NCBI GenBank assembly: GCA_029204225.1
Contig: CM055111.1
Coordinates: forward strand, 12,898,697 to 12,962,696
DNA: 64,000 nt
Direction of reading: 5' to 3'
DNA from: Diphasiastrum complanatum
Taxonomy: Eukaryota > Streptophyta > Lycopodiopsida > Lycopodiales > Lycopodiaceae
The notes beneath the pieces were generated by a model that was not told the origin of the DNA, did not search any database, and saw only the letters and a list, made by a program, of their open reading frames with translations. A program made the position numbers and the translations under genes. How positions within the stretch are numbered: the first letter of the stretch is position 1; the number at the start of each line of letters is the position of its first letter. Below, in pieces: positions 1 through 11,884 of this stretch.

Positions 1-655
1 ATCTCTGGCACAGAAGAATGTATCTTCAGAATATGAGAAGTTTGTATGACACGAGGAGAAAAGAGATTGTCATAGGTCTAAAGATAACAAGACCAGACAC
101 CGACTTCTGTGAAGCCTATCAGAAGGGCAAACAGCATCGAAGTCCATTTGTGCACAAAGGAAGAAGATCTAAGGACATTCTTGAGCTCATTCACTCAGAT
201 GTAAATGGACCAATGAAAGTCGACTCTCTCTCAAGATCACGATACTTTGTCACTTTCATCGATGATTATAGCCGGATGATAGCAATATACTGCATAAAGA
301 AAAAATCAGAAGTGTTTGACGCCTCACCTGTGGTCAAGATGGCAAGTATTCGACTTCTCCTCGGCTATGCGACAAAATACGATCTAGAGGTACACCAGAT
401 CGACATCGAAATAGCCTTTCTCCATGGAGACCTAGAGGAAGAGATCTTCATGAAGTAGCCTGAAGGATTTGAAGACTGTACAATCGGGACCTGCCGGCTA
501 CACCAATGTGTCTGTGGTCTCAAGCAGACATCGCGAGCTTGGTACAAGAAGCTTGACAATCTTTTGAAGTCCCTAGGATTTACTAATACATCATCTGACT
601 ATAATGTGTGTATAAAAAGTGAGAAAGAAGGCAATCTATATTTGATGGTATCTTC
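1..655 (+). pseudogene. Ty1/copia polyprotein fragment, internally deleted
   Basis: A copia pol relic. Codons from about 18 to 325 give the linker and start of the integrase core (LIHSDVNGPM, then FIDDYSR with the first catalytic Asp). The frame then jumps without a break into the reverse transcriptase (SPVVKMASIR, AFLHGDLEEEIF), so most of integrase and the start of RT are missing. A TAG at about 456-458 interrupts it, and RT resumes as a degenerate GLKQ.RAWY region to about 650. It stops just before the expected YVDD catalytic box, where the next copia element begins. No LTR is seen to its left, so it may continue outside the window. Confidence 0.85.
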
Positions 656-3600
656 ATCACAAACATCTAATCAAGACACTTGGTGGATAGATAGTAGGGC
701 AAGCTCCCACGTGACTCACCAAAAAGACTACTTTTCTAATCTACTTTCTTACAATAGTTCTAAGAGATTTATCTTCACTGCAAGTGATCAAGAATGTGAG
801 ATTGTAGGTGTTGGATCCATTCCTTTATGTCTAGGATCATCTAAAAAAGTAGATCTAGACAATGTTCTTTATGTACCTTCAATTACAAAGAACTTGTTGA
901 GTGTAGGACAACTTATGGATAGTGGATTAGATGTACATTTCAAGCATGGAGCATGTTCTATCTTGAAAGATGAAAAATGTGCTGCTAGTGGTTTCAAGCA
1001 AGGGAGGTTATTCAAATTGGATGCTAATGTGATGGTTGGAAGTGTGAACATGGCAAGAGAGGAGCTCACTCAAGTGGAATTATGGCACAAAAGGTTAGGC
1101 CATCCTAACTACAAAGCTATGGAGACCATGGTGACAAAGGAGCTAGCAAGTGGACTTCCCAAAACCATATCCAAGTGTGGCAAGCTTTGTGAAGCTTGCG
1201 GACTCTCCAAATCTCATAAGCTACCTTTCAAAAGATCTTTGACAAGATCTAACTCTCCTCTTGACCTTATGCACTCGGATGTTCATTCATTTTCACATGA
1301 ATCAAATGGTGGAGCTCTTATGTATGTTGATGATAGATCAAGATACTCTTGGGTTTATCTCTTGTCTAAGAAAAGTGCAGTTTTTGAGTCCTTTGTAAAG
1401 TTCAAAACTCTTGTGAAAAAGCAACTTAATACTAGCTTGAAAGTATTAAGAAGTGATAATGGAGGGGAGTACGTCTCCAATAGGATGAAAGAGTTTTGTG
1501 AACCTAATGGCATTAGGAGAGAGTTTTCTTGCACATATACTCCACAACAAAATGGAGTAGCTGAGAGAAAGAATAGGACACCATGTGAGTGTGCTAAAGC
1601 TTTGAGATTAGATGCATCCCTTCCTATTTCATTTTGGAGAGAAGCTATTTTATGTGCAAACTTTCTATGTAATAGAATGACTAATAGTGCCATTAAAGGA
1701 CTTACACCTTATGAAGTATTGTATGACAAAAAGCCAAATCTTAGTGATTTGAAAGTTTTTGGATGTACTTGTTATGTACATATTCCTTTAGAAACAAGGA
1801 AAAAGGAGGATGCTACTTCTTTTAAAGGCATCTTTGTTGGTTATAGTGAGATTAAGAAAGCTTATAGGATATTTTATCCTATTACCAAGAAAGTTGTTGT
1901 AAGTAGAGATGTACTTTTTGATGAATCTCCCCAAGCCAAAGGAAAGGTGACTTCCAACAACACTCAACTTGTCAAGGATCATGCTATGGCCGAGGAGGAG
2001 CTTCATGAAGATGAAGACCAAGTGGAACTTACTCAAAGTCCAAGGGTGCCAAGAAGATCAACAAGGACAAGGATTGAGCCATCAAGGTTCACTTATAGTG
2101 ACAAAGGGGAGCAAAGGGAAGATTCTCAACTACTCAACTCTTATACTTTCTTGACTAATATGCTTGAAGAACCAACTAGTTTTGAGGAAGCAAATAAGTC
2201 TCAATATTGGAGGAAAGCTATGCAAGTAGAGTTTGATGCATTAATGAAAAATCAAACTTGGAAGCTTGTTGATTTACCTTATGGAAAAAAGCCTCTTACT
2301 TGTAAATGGATATATAGATTGAAATATAATCAAGATGGATCCATTCATAAGTATAAAGCTAGACTTGTAGCAAAAGGTGTTTTGCAAGTCAAAGGCATAG
2401 ATTATGATGAAACCTTTGCACCTGTTGCAAAGCTTGTGACCATTAGATTAATCATATGTCTTGCTACTTCTTTCAAATGGGATCTCTTATAACTTGATGT
2501 GACAAATGATTTCTTGAATGGATTCTTGGAAGAGGAAATCTACATGTGCCAATCTGAGGGCTTCATCAAAGATGGAGAAGAAGACAAGGTGTGTTTCTTG
2601 AAGAAGAGTCTTTATGGACTCAAGCAAGCACCAAGAGCATGGTACTCTAGGTTGCATTCCTATCTTATTTTTGGATTTGTTGTAAGTTCTTATGAACCAT
2701 CATTGTACTACAAATGAAATTATGGGAAGATCATTATCTTAGTTTTATATGTTGATGACATTATACTCATAGGAAATGATCTAGATGGCATCAAAGATGT
2801 AAAAGTTTCCTTGTCTAGCGAATGGTAGATCTAGGACTTCTTAAATTTATACTTGGAATAGAAGTCACTAGAAGTAATGATTCTACTTTCATATGTCAAT
2901 CTAAGTATGCTAGATCAATCTTAGCAAAATTTGACATGATTGATTGTAAAGGAGTTGAAACTCCCATGGAACTAAGTGTAAAAGTTTCTAGGAAAAGTGA
3001 GGAAGCATCCTTTGAGGACATCACTACCTATAGAATGCTTATTGGTTCCTTGATATACTTAACCATCACTAGACTAGATCTTAGCTTTTGTGTTGGAAAA
3101 TTGAATCAATACATTCAAAGTCCATTAATATGTCATTAAAAAGGAGCAAAAAGGGTGTTAAGGTACATCTCGGCTACAAAAGACTTTGGCATAGTTTATG
3201 AAAAGACTAATATTTGTTTAAGAGCATATTCGGACTCAAGTTTTGTAGGTGACAAGATGGATAGAAGATCCGTAAGTGCATTTGCTATGTTCTTATGTGG
3301 AGGAGCTATATCTTGGCTTTCTAAAAAGCAAGATACCATCTCTCTTTCATCAACAGAATCCGAGTATAAAGCTATGACAACAACAAAAAAGGAGGTTCTT
3401 TGGCTTAAAAGGCTTTTGGAGGAGCTTCATGTGATCAAGGGTGAAGACATTCCATGCATATATTGTGACAATCAAGCAGCTCAATAACTTGCAAACAATC
3501 CAATCTTCCATGCTCGAACAAAGCACATTGAGATTTCACATCATTTCGTGAGGGAGAAAGTGCAAGCAAAGGAGATCAAGCTTATTCATGTTTCATCATC

Positions 3601-3709
3601 AGATTACATTGCTGATATACTCACCAAGGCATTGCCTAAAGATCCATTTGTAAAATTAAGATTGGCTCTTGGAGTTATAGATAGATCTATGCTAGATTTA
3701 CCAAGCTAG
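656..3709 (+). pseudogene. Ty1/copia pol (protease-integrase-RT-RNase H), broken
   Basis: A nearly complete but dead copia polyprotein. In order: protease with DSRASSHVT where the family has DSGAS (the active-site Gly is lost); GAG-pre-integrase (LWHKRLGHPNYKAM); integrase zinc residues (CEACGLSKSHK) and core (LMHSDVHS, LRSDNGGEYV, QQNGVAERKN); RT ([47 protein letters not shown]); and RNase H (AYSDSSFVGD, SLSSTESEYKAM, YCDNQAA) to the conserved DILTKALPK tail. Stops at about 2490, 2717, 2827, 3139 and 3487 and frame changes split it. There is no gag upstream; its 5' end joins directly to the preceding copia RT relic. The 3' LTR follows at once. Confidence 0.92.
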
Positions 3710-3711
3710 AT

Positions 3712-4809
3712 TTTTGAGGAGTGTGAAAAAAGCAAAAATTATGCTTGGTCAAGGCCAAAATCATGTATATAGGATGATTACACATGTGTGGAGCTTGTTC
3801 TCACGTGTGAAATTAGTGTACTTGTCATGTACCATAATCATATAGGTTGTACATATGATTAAATTCAAGTTCTAGTGGCTAAAAAGGCCAAAAACTAGTT
3901 TTCTAGACATATGACACATGGCATCAATCTATTGATTGCATGAGCCACATCCTTTGGTTAGGTGTCACATCCCATGTGTAGAGGACAACTCACATGTGTG
4001 GAATAAGCTGAAGTAGGCGAGTTTTGACTTCTAGAAGATTTCCAAGTAGGTCTCCATATAGTAGAAAATTGGACCAAAAATGCTCAAAATAGAAAGTTTG
4101 ATCCAAGTGTCAATTTTGCATGATGATTCACCATATGACAAAGCATCCTCACACGTGTGAGATCTGATGTATGATCAGTACCTCGAACTCCAAGAAGTGT
4201 AAATATAGAGGCATATTTGGCCATAATCAATATGAAACCTTAATCTTAATTTTGAAAGCAATTTTGTGTCAATCTCTCCATTTGTCTTCATTTGTTTTGC
4301 ATGTTTTGAGTTTCTATCATAGTGTACTTTGTTTTCAGGTTGGAGTCCGTACTCTGACATGTTTTCACACGTGTGAAACCAACAAGTACATTTGCCTTCA
4401 TTAATGATTGTTCTTGTTAGATTTTCATGCCTAGAATTGATCTAGATTGATCTAAATCTTGTGTAGATTGATAGATCAATTGTATCTAACATCCAATCCC
4501 TCTTGTGGATCAGATTAGGATCCATTCTTGGTCCTATTTTGCAGGTTTCCACAGTTTTTTGGATCCAAGCAAGATCAAAGTCATTTGTACTTTGTTTTAA
4601 GTCTACATCACTATGCACTTTTCCACACATGTGTAGGTTGTACTTTGAATTTAATTTAATAATTAAAGGTTGCTCTTGATTAATAGATGCTAATTTTTTT
4701 ATCTAGATCTCAAAATCTAGTGTCTAGTTTGCAATATTATTTTTGTGATCAATCAATCAATCACTCTTGTGAGGCACTCATTCAAGGTCCAAAGTATTGT
4801 ACTTTCACA
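3712..4809 (+). repeat. Probable 3' LTR of the copia element, with polypurine tract
   Basis: Directly after the pol stop comes a purine run (TTTTGAGGAG, 3712-3721) of the kind that primes plus-strand synthesis. A candidate LTR then starts TGTGAAA at 3722 and may end TTTCACA at 4809, giving an inverted TG...CA terminus. The 5' partner is not in the window, so the right edge rests only on the mirror-image ends. The segment has no ORF of note. Confidence 0.6.
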
Positions 4810-4815
4810 CGTGAG
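3780..4815. promoter_or_regulatory. Array of CACRYGTGTG palindromes inside the LTR
   Basis: Copies or close variants of CACACGTGTG / CACATGTGTG lie near 3780, 3801, 3972, 3991, 4150, 4366, 4624 and 4805. Four contain CACGTG or ACGTGTG cores, which in plants are bound by bZIP and bHLH factors (G-box/ABRE type). Their presence in an LTR suggests an enhancer, but binding is an inference. Confidence 0.45.
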
Positions 4816-5169
4816 TGGTCTGTGAGTAAAATAGATAGAAAATGAGTGAGAAAACTTTGATCGTGAGTAGAATCAAATGAATAAATATATCAAAGAGCAA
4901 GCTAGCAAGAAGGCGATGTTCAAGCCTGGAGTAAAATAGATATATTCCTTGTTCACATTGCTACCTGACTAATTGAACTAACCAATTATCTATCAAAAGT
5001 ATCATGGCTGTCTACAACGTCTCAAATAATTCCGAATAGCAAGCTAGATCGATCATCTGATAGTATCATGAGCATGATAGCGAATTTGTGAAAAACGTTA
5101 TACAATTACAAAACCAAATTAGGTAGTTATGTCTATCTAGTTATATAGAACAAGGCATAAGAGTTTTCA
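4816..5169. other. No gene seen
   Basis: AT-rich sequence with no ORF, repeat or motif I can support. Confidence 0.5.
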
Positions 5170-5640
5170 TACTCAAAGTGAATCCCTTAAGTCCACTCCA
5201 TGTTTCTCTAACAAAAAGTAAATTCTTGTTTGTTGAAGCAATAGTATGCAGAGCTTGACTATTTGTGAAATAACAATGACTCGGTTCATTAAGATAACAT
5301 TGCCTTTCTCCAAGTGCAAGAATATTTTTGTTCCTACCAAGAATTGAGCAATAAAATGTATCAGTTTCTACTTTGTGGCCAAATCTACTATTCTACTGAT
5401 AGAGAGTAGATTCTTTACTAGGTTTGGTACTTGAAGAACATTTGGAATTAACTTGACATCACCATTATGAAACTGTAACTTCATAGTACATTCATATCCC
5501 ACCAAGGACGTCCTACCTGTACCTTGTTCATCAACTTATGCTTGAATTGTTGGGCAACCCCCTTAGAGGTGAAGCTCTTTCTTGGAAAGGCATATAAGTC
5601 ACTAGAAGGTCATAATTGTGGAATTCAAACTACATGCCCT
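5170..5640 (-). pseudogene. Decayed copia protease-region relic, antisense
   Basis: Read on the minus strand, about 5345-5500 translates to copia protease downstream sequence: MKLQFHNGD, then VKLIPNVLQVPNLVKNLLS, then ISRIVDLATK before a stop. This is the 'vLYVPnLkkNLLSv' block that follows the DSG active site in copia pol. The flanks on both sides look like more of the same element but are too decayed to frame. No LTR was recognised. Confidence 0.65.
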
Positions 5641-7480
5641 TCACGCTAAGAGAGCTTTTGACCCATAACTTTCAATCTTCAAGTTTTTGTAATGGGGTGC
5701 AGCCCATAAAAAGTGATGCTACAAGAGGATTTTTGGAGAGGAGATAGAAAGAGAAAAGTGAGAGAGAAAGAGAGATCACTATGAAAATCAAAATCAGAAA
5801 ATTTGAAAAAATTAAAAATAAATAAAAACCTTGATGTTCATGCTACATTCTTGATCTGGAATATTGGACTGACACCTAACACATATGACAAGAACTTTTG
5901 AATAAACTAATGCATAGCCCATCTTGATGTCTACATATTGTGCCACTAGGGACGGATACCATAAGAGGAAGAGGATCTATATATAACAACCTCTTTTTTA
6001 GATAGTCCTCTGTAATAATTAAGGTGGATGAGAGTTAAAATTGTGGCCACATATACATAGGCTTGAATCCTAGTTGTTGCACAAGTTAACTTTTGGAGCC
6101 TTGTGCTCCTTGGCTTGGCTTGGCCTTGGAATATTGTGTACATACTGATGCTAGTTGAATGACCTACCAATGGACAAAAAAACACTCTGACGTATAACAA
6201 GGCAGCACTTAGATTTAGTGATAGAGCCTATTTTATGAGGAAAGCTCCTTGCCTTTAATGTTGACGATTGAAAAGGAAGATTGTATTATGGAATAGTGTT
6301 TTTGACAAACACAATGCAAAATATAAAGCTTGTTCTTTCATTTAAAATTTGTGAGACTGTTGTAATTTCTTTGCTTACACTTCGAAATACAAATAACTTA
6401 CTATATAAGGTCCAATTGCAGAACACTCTTAAGCTGTATTAAAGAATAACAAGCTTGATAAATTGTCACCAAGAGTTGCCCCAGTTCTTAGAACAAGAAA
6501 TCAAAGGTCAAACGAAGAACAAACAAGTACATTCATGGATAAGTCCCCAAAGGACTTGCCCATTTGCATAGTTGATCTCAGGTGTGAATCAATATTTAGT
6601 CTCAGTTCTGGAGATTATTTCTACGATCTTTACAAACTTCCAACAATCAACATCGTCTCGTAAGTATCACACATGCTGGATATTATGATAACAAGCATTG
6701 CCATTGTGAGAATGGCTAAAACTCTGGAAGTATGTAAGTGCACAGAAGCTATTATGAGATTTCTTTTAACTAACCTCACAAATTTCCATTAATCACTCCC
6801 ATACACAGTCTGGCCTTGGCAAGATAAGGCTAAGAATAGTTCGACTGAAAATTTCAAGAAAGTAACCAGATCTTAAAAAGAGTGTGTGAGCCACTTGTTT
6901 TAATAAATAGGTGACATGAACTATTGCTACTTCCAGAAAGTACTGATTCAAAGGTTTACATTTCAAACCCAATTGTACTAGCTACCTGCTTCAATATCAG
7001 TTAGCATGTCAAAAAGCTTATATTTTGAAAGCCGATTGCTAGTACTAGCTCAGGATAAGACTGAAGGCTATTCTAAGAAAATGTATTGCCAAGTCTCCCT
7101 ATAGTACATATTTTACTGCATGTATGAGACATGCAAGAGTAAATCTTCAGTTAGCATTGTTTATCTTCGATTCAACTTATAACGCCATAACATACGACAA
7201 AATTTTGGCAACCAGGTGCTATCTCATACTCTTACAATTGAAAACTGATCAGCAACTGTCCCATTTGTGAGTATAAACTGCAAAATAAATAAAGGAATGA
7301 TCAGTCTACAGAAAGTAAAGGTCAGAAGTCCTGCTCTAAAAACATCTACAGAATCCCATCATAATAATCAAAAGCCCAATCTCAAATTTAGGACTACTAC
7401 AAACTAGCATCTGCTAGCCAATATACAGAGGTCAAAAACATGCTGCAGTTTTGGCAGCATTAAAAGTCAAAAGACCGAGC
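5641..7480. other. Intergenic sequence, no gene identified
   Basis: Only short ORFs occur. The longest on the plus strand (6463-6663) resembles nothing I know. A GA-rich patch lies at about 5740-5780. Nothing else is supported. Confidence 0.4.
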
Positions 7481-7488
7481 AGAAGCTG

Positions 7489-7765
7489 TCAGACATCCAT
7501 TGTTCCAAAAGTCTTGAATAACTTCAGCATGACACTAACACTTTCTGGCATGCAGGAATTCAAATCTTTCCAGTTAATATCATTTGGATAGCATAGGACA
7601 GTAAATATTGGCATTTTCCTGTGTAAAATATTTTGCTGACCAAGCTCCATGGCCTTATCTCCGAGGCAAAAGTTAACATTGTTTGGTGATTTTGACTTTA
7701 GACTTTTGGATCCATATCTGATTGCAAAATGACCTTCAGGCATGACAATATTTATGAGTTCCTTT
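7489..7765 (-). CDS. Unrecognised ORF, possible 3'-terminal exon
   Basis: An open frame of about 90 codons ending FGTMDV-stop. Just upstream of it on the minus strand is a plausible acceptor (TGAATGCAG followed by GCAAAGGAACTC), so it could be the last exon of a gene whose other exons are lost or not recognised. The residues (including VMPEGHFAIRYG and FCLGDKAMELG) match no family I can name, and no transposon motif is present. It lies 170 bp left of element A. A chance ORF is the main alternative. Confidence 0.25.
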
Positions 7766-7944
7766 GCCTGCATTCATTATTGAAAGAGGGAGACAAAATG
7801 TACCTCATTTGTGCTGGTAGCATGGTCATTGGGGTTGAAAGTTGCCAGAAGCATGAACTCAAAATTATATGGTAGGATTGATACATTCTTAATCACAAAC
7901 TGGTTGAAGAAGATAGTTTATTGTCATGAATCCTAAAGGTGTAT

Positions 7945-8387
7945 AGTTATGGACTCGGCTCATTACATTCGCCGCGTCCATTTACATTTACTTTACTTTA
8001 TGCATAAGCAAGCCTTGGGCCCTTTTTTATTCATTAGTGACACTTAGACTATATGGTTGGCCTTTGGCCTTATTATTCATTATTAGGCCATTTGGACATA
8101 TTATTTGAGAGTGGGGGCCTTCTTGGAGGGCGCACTATTTTCCCTCCCAGTTGGGCCCTAGCCACCGGAAGCTTCCTTTTAGGGCTTTCTCTTGGCTATA
8201 AGTAGGGAAACTGTGTCATTTGTTATTCAGCTGATGATATTGATCTCTCTCTTTAGTCTCCTTAATCTCTCTCTTTCCTGCTTTTTAGGGTTAAGTCTTG
8301 CTTATGTGCTGCTTTCATAGCTTAAGTCTTGCTTATGTGATGCTTTCATAGCTTAGCTCTAGATCAGTTGTGGCTCTATTCGTAACT
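7945..8387 (+). repeat. 5' LTR of element A
   Basis: A 443-bp direct repeat of 11885-12326. It starts AGTTATGGACTCGG and ends ATTCGTAACT, then passes straight into the primer site. An internal duplication 'CTTAAGTCTTGCTTATGTG(C/A)TGCTTTCATAG' precedes the end. The AGTTA/TAACT ends form a 5-bp inverted repeat but are not the usual TG/CA. Confidence 0.93.
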
Positions 8388-8399
8388 TGGTATCAGAGC
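8388..8399 (+). other. Primer binding site, initiator Met-tRNA
   Basis: TGGTATCAGAGC directly abuts the LTR with no spacer; this is the standard plant tRNA-iMet complement. Confidence 0.92.
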
Positions 8400-8599
8400 A
8401 CTTTCCTGATTGCTGAATTTCAGATCTGATTTTCTGATTGGGTGCCCATTTTCCTTGCTGATTTTTCTCTCTTTGCTGAGGGCTTTCGTCTCTTTGCTTC
8501 AGAAACATTCAGCACAGTTTGGAGGAGGACCAGCTCCTATCAAAGCATTTTCCTTGGCGGAGCTTTAGCAGATAGTTAGCGGAAGTACTTCCGCTAAAT

Positions 8600-8960
8600 T
8601 TGGCAGCCGAAAAAAAAAAAATAATTTGGGCAGATTATTTCCGGCGCCCAAGTTCCAACCCTCTATCACCCATTTCCAGCTTGTTTGCAGGCTCTCCAGC
8701 GCCCAATTCCCTCATCTCTTTTGTCCGTTCCTCCTTCCGTTTTCAGCCCTCTTTTCACTTTTGTTTGCAGGCTGTCCAGCCGCTTCATACTTGTTACTTT
8801 CGTCCGTTTTTGTCTCCATTTGCAGCCATTTTTCACACCTTGTTTGCAGGCTGTCCATCGCCCATCCTCAACCAAATTTCACGAAATTCCGACTCCGTTT
8901 GATACTCCAATTTGTCACTTGCCTCCTGGCTGTCCAGCGCATTTTTATAGCCTTCATTTT
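8600..8960 (+). repeat. Leader repeat array of element A, about 80-bp period
   Basis: Copies of GCAGGCTGTCCAGCGCCC or variants start near 8687, 8768, 8847 and 8926, spaced about 80 bp. They lie between the primer site and gag. Element B carries about ten copies in the same place. Overlapping ORFs in all three frames look incidental. Confidence 0.75.
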
Positions 8961-9049
8961 CACTTTCTTTCATTTGCTGATTGCTATCCTTTCTTAGTTG
9001 TGATAATGGTGGTTTTAATAGACTAATTTGGGGTGACGACAAGAGTCCG

Positions 9050-10080
9050 CTCTCTCAAGTTTTCGTCTATTCCTTCCACTATCATTATGGCACATTCACT
9101 ACCCCAAGTGAGACTACTCAAAAAACCTTATCCGATCAGTTTCGTCGCATGGATGAGACCCTTTCTGGCCTCGTTCTCCGCTTCGATACCGTTATGACCG
9201 GCTTTGCTACTATGCAGTCACAGATTGATTCTTTACAGCCTCATGGTCCTGGTAAAGCTCCTGTTTTTCCTTCATTTGGGACTCCCCCTCCATTTGGATT
9301 TCCATCTTCCTCTGCTAGTCAGCCTGGTGGTGGACCGTTCATTCCACCTAACCCATCTCCTGGTTTCTTTTCACATCCCCCACTTCCTGAGCCACACTTT
9401 GCTCGAGACTTTCGTGATAGGGTACATAGCTTGCTACCTATTCTGGTTCCTCTGACGGGAACTTATTAGAGAATTGGTTTGCTAAGCTTGACACATATTT
9501 TCAGATCTACCCTAAGACTGATCCTCAGAAGATCCAGTTGGCTGCTTTACATTTAGATGGACGCGCCGCCACGTGGTGGCGAGTTTATAGAGCTGATCCT
9601 GATCGGGAAGGGCTACATTTATGGCATACTTTTTGCCGTGACCTCCGTCATGCTATGATTGACCCTCAGTGGCTCGACCGCCAACATGATACATTCCGTA
9701 GTCTCACTCAGACCAGTGATCTTGCTTCTTATACAGATCAGTTTATGGAGCTTTCTTATCTTTTCACAGATCTACAGCCCACTGAGCTTATTTCTCGTTA
9801 CATTGTTGGGCTTTGTGGTGCTTTACGTTATGATGTTTCTTCCTTCCGTCCTCCGACACTTGTTGAGGCGATGTCTCTTGCCAGTACTTTACAGCATAAG
9901 TACTCTGACACTCTTCCTTCCCGCTTCTCCCGACCCCATCCCTGCTTCATCTTTTCCCGTTGCGTCCACCCCTACACCTGCCCCTTCTGTTCCAGCTCTC
10001 TCCATTGTCCCTTCGTCTCCTCGTCCTCCGACTCCTCGACCTGCTTTTGTCCGACGTTACACGTCTGCAAAGTTCGCTGA
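9050..10080 (+). pseudogene. gag of element A
   Basis: Capsid-type gag. The N-terminal part has DQFRRMDETLSGLVLRFDTV and a proline/glycine-rich spacer. After a stop near 9468 the retrotransposon-gag core follows (LDGRAATWWRVY, then WLDRQHDTFRSLTQ, then TDLQPTELISRYIVGLCGAL). Frameshifts at about 9470 and 9950 break it, so no complete Gag is made. The homologous stretch in element B (25,250-26,190, minus) keeps the same order. Confidence 0.85.
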
Positions 10081-10660
10081 CCTTCAACAGCAACGTCTTT
10101 GCTTTCGTTGTAAGAGTCCTGACCATTTTGCCCGTGATTGCCGTCAGCCTCTCCCTACTACTACTGCTATTTTTTACCATGAGGGCACTACTCCAGATGA
10201 TTTCAATATCTACATTCATATTTCTGATGAGCCTGACTTATCCTCTGAGCCTTCCACTAATTTACTTCCTGCTACTTGCCATGCTCAACTTGCCTATGCT
10301 ACTTGGACAGGGCGTCCTGGTCCTCGCTCCATTCGGTTACGTGTACGTATTACAGGTCGTGAGTATATGGCTTTAGTTGATACTAGTAGCACTCATTCTT
10401 TTATTAGCAGTTATATCACTAGTCGGATACGTGCTTCACATGTTCCTGCTTCACAGCCTCTCACAATTGAGGTTGCCAGTTCCCATTCTTTTCCTAGTTC
10501 TCAGATGTTTTAGCGTTTACCATACCGCATTGGAGATTTTTCTGGACAAGCAGATCTTTGCATTATTCCTATGGAGCGTTATGATCTTATCCTTGGTGCT
10601 GATTGGTTTGCATCTCTTGGAGCCGTTACACTGGACTTGACACAGCAGACATTGACATTT
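10081..10660 (+). pseudogene. Zinc knuckle and aspartic protease of element A
   Basis: A CCHC knuckle (CFRCKSPDHFARDC) follows gag. The aspartic protease then reads ALVDTSSTHSFI where gypsy proteases have DTGATHSFI, so the catalytic Gly is replaced. It continues through a stop near 10,513 to YDLILGADWFASLGAV, the second conserved protease block. RT should begin within a few hundred bases but never does. Confidence 0.82.
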
Positions 10661-11570
10661 GTACTTGATGCAGTTACACACTCATTTGTTGGCATTGATT
10701 CTCAAGGAGACTTCCAGTTGGTTACCGGGAAGCAGTTTATGCGTAGCCTGCCAAAGGCTGACGATGCAACTCTTCTTTCCATTCAGAGTACATCAGTTGC
10801 TACTTCACTTTCACCATCCGTGGGTCCTCTTCCTCAGGTTGATGCTGCTTCGGATTTACAGGTTGTTGATGTGTGCCTTGCGCCTATATGCCTTGATTCA
10901 CAGATATCGTATTCAATGTTTGATGGTTCCCTCGCTATTGGTGATCAGGTTGTATCTTCTTTTGCTTTACTTCATGGATCTCTGCTTGAGGTTCGTGATC
11001 TGCCTCATGATATTTCTACGGTTCCTGACATGATTCATGCGCCTTTGGCCCTTACTGTTACACATTTTTCATCCGAGGATATTTGCCAGATGGTCACTAT
11101 TACTTATCTAGGGTATTTATATGTTGGGATCTTTCTAGATATGGCATTCCTAATTATTACAGCCACTTTGTTCTGGTGTTCCGAGACCATCAGGTACCTT
11201 GAGAGAATTCCTTCTCCTCTCTTGGATAGTTTTTGGGGATGTTGCCGCCATATACTTCAGTGTTGCTCATATGTGCTTTGATACTCATTCCCAACTACAC
11301 GTGGATATTGCTCCGATGCTTGCTACTGATGTTGCGGAACCTATTCCTCGTTCCAGTGCATTTCTTCTATTCCTCACTTGTGCATCTGGTGTGTACTTTG
11401 GGATTACACTTGCGGCCAGTTCCGATGGGTCATCCGATTCTCCATCCGTTTTTGGTGTATTCTATGATGGATTGGTATGTCCATATGAGGCCTTTATGGA
11501 TTACTATTTCTAGATTTGTTGCTACTATTTTCATGCATCATGTCTTTTTAGATGATGCATTGATTTCTTG
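10661..11570 (+). other. Middle segment of unknown nature in place of RT-RNase H-integrase
   Basis: About 900 bp replace the roughly 3 kb of pol expected here. No YxDD, RNase H or DDE motif occurs in any frame. Partial ORFs (for example FDGSLAIGDQVVSSFALLHG, then LALTVTHFSSEDIC) are clearly homologous to 23,430-24,650 of element B on the minus strand. In the best-aligned 73 codons I count about 4 silent and 7 replacement differences, which looks neutral rather than conserved coding. Confidence 0.6.
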
Positions 11571-11840
11571 GACCTTTCCAGAGTTATTTCCATTTTTACC
11601 TGCTGCTATATTACAGGTTCATCTATACCATAGTCGACGCCGCCGGCAGATTTAGTTTTTGGTCCAGTGGGTGGCCGTCCTATTGAGGAGGCCACATGGG
11701 AGCCTATTGATGTCTTTTATCATACAACATCACTTGCGGAGCCTGCGGATCAGGCTCGTGCTCTTGCTGCACTTGTTGATTCCTCTACATCAGATGTTGT
11801 TCTAGCTGTTGATGCACCAGGGCTTGCTGCTACTTGATCC
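11571..11840 (+). pseudogene. Integrase C-terminal/chromodomain-like tail of element A
   Basis: Reads PELFPFLPAAILQVHLYHSR, then after a frame change the EEATWEPIDVFYH-type chromodomain end seen intact in element B (22,115-22,480, minus). Only this tail of integrase remains. A purine run (about 11,876-11,884) precedes the 3' LTR. Confidence 0.75.
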
Positions 11841-11884
11841 AGTTTCTTTTTGGCAGTTGGGTCTTTTTTTTTTGTGCCAGGGAG

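Noticed and set aside
8600-9042. Overlapping ORFs in the element A leader as a novel protein
   Set aside because: All three frames are open across an 80-bp repeat lacking stops; frames are not preserved between A and B, so this fits a non-coding leader.
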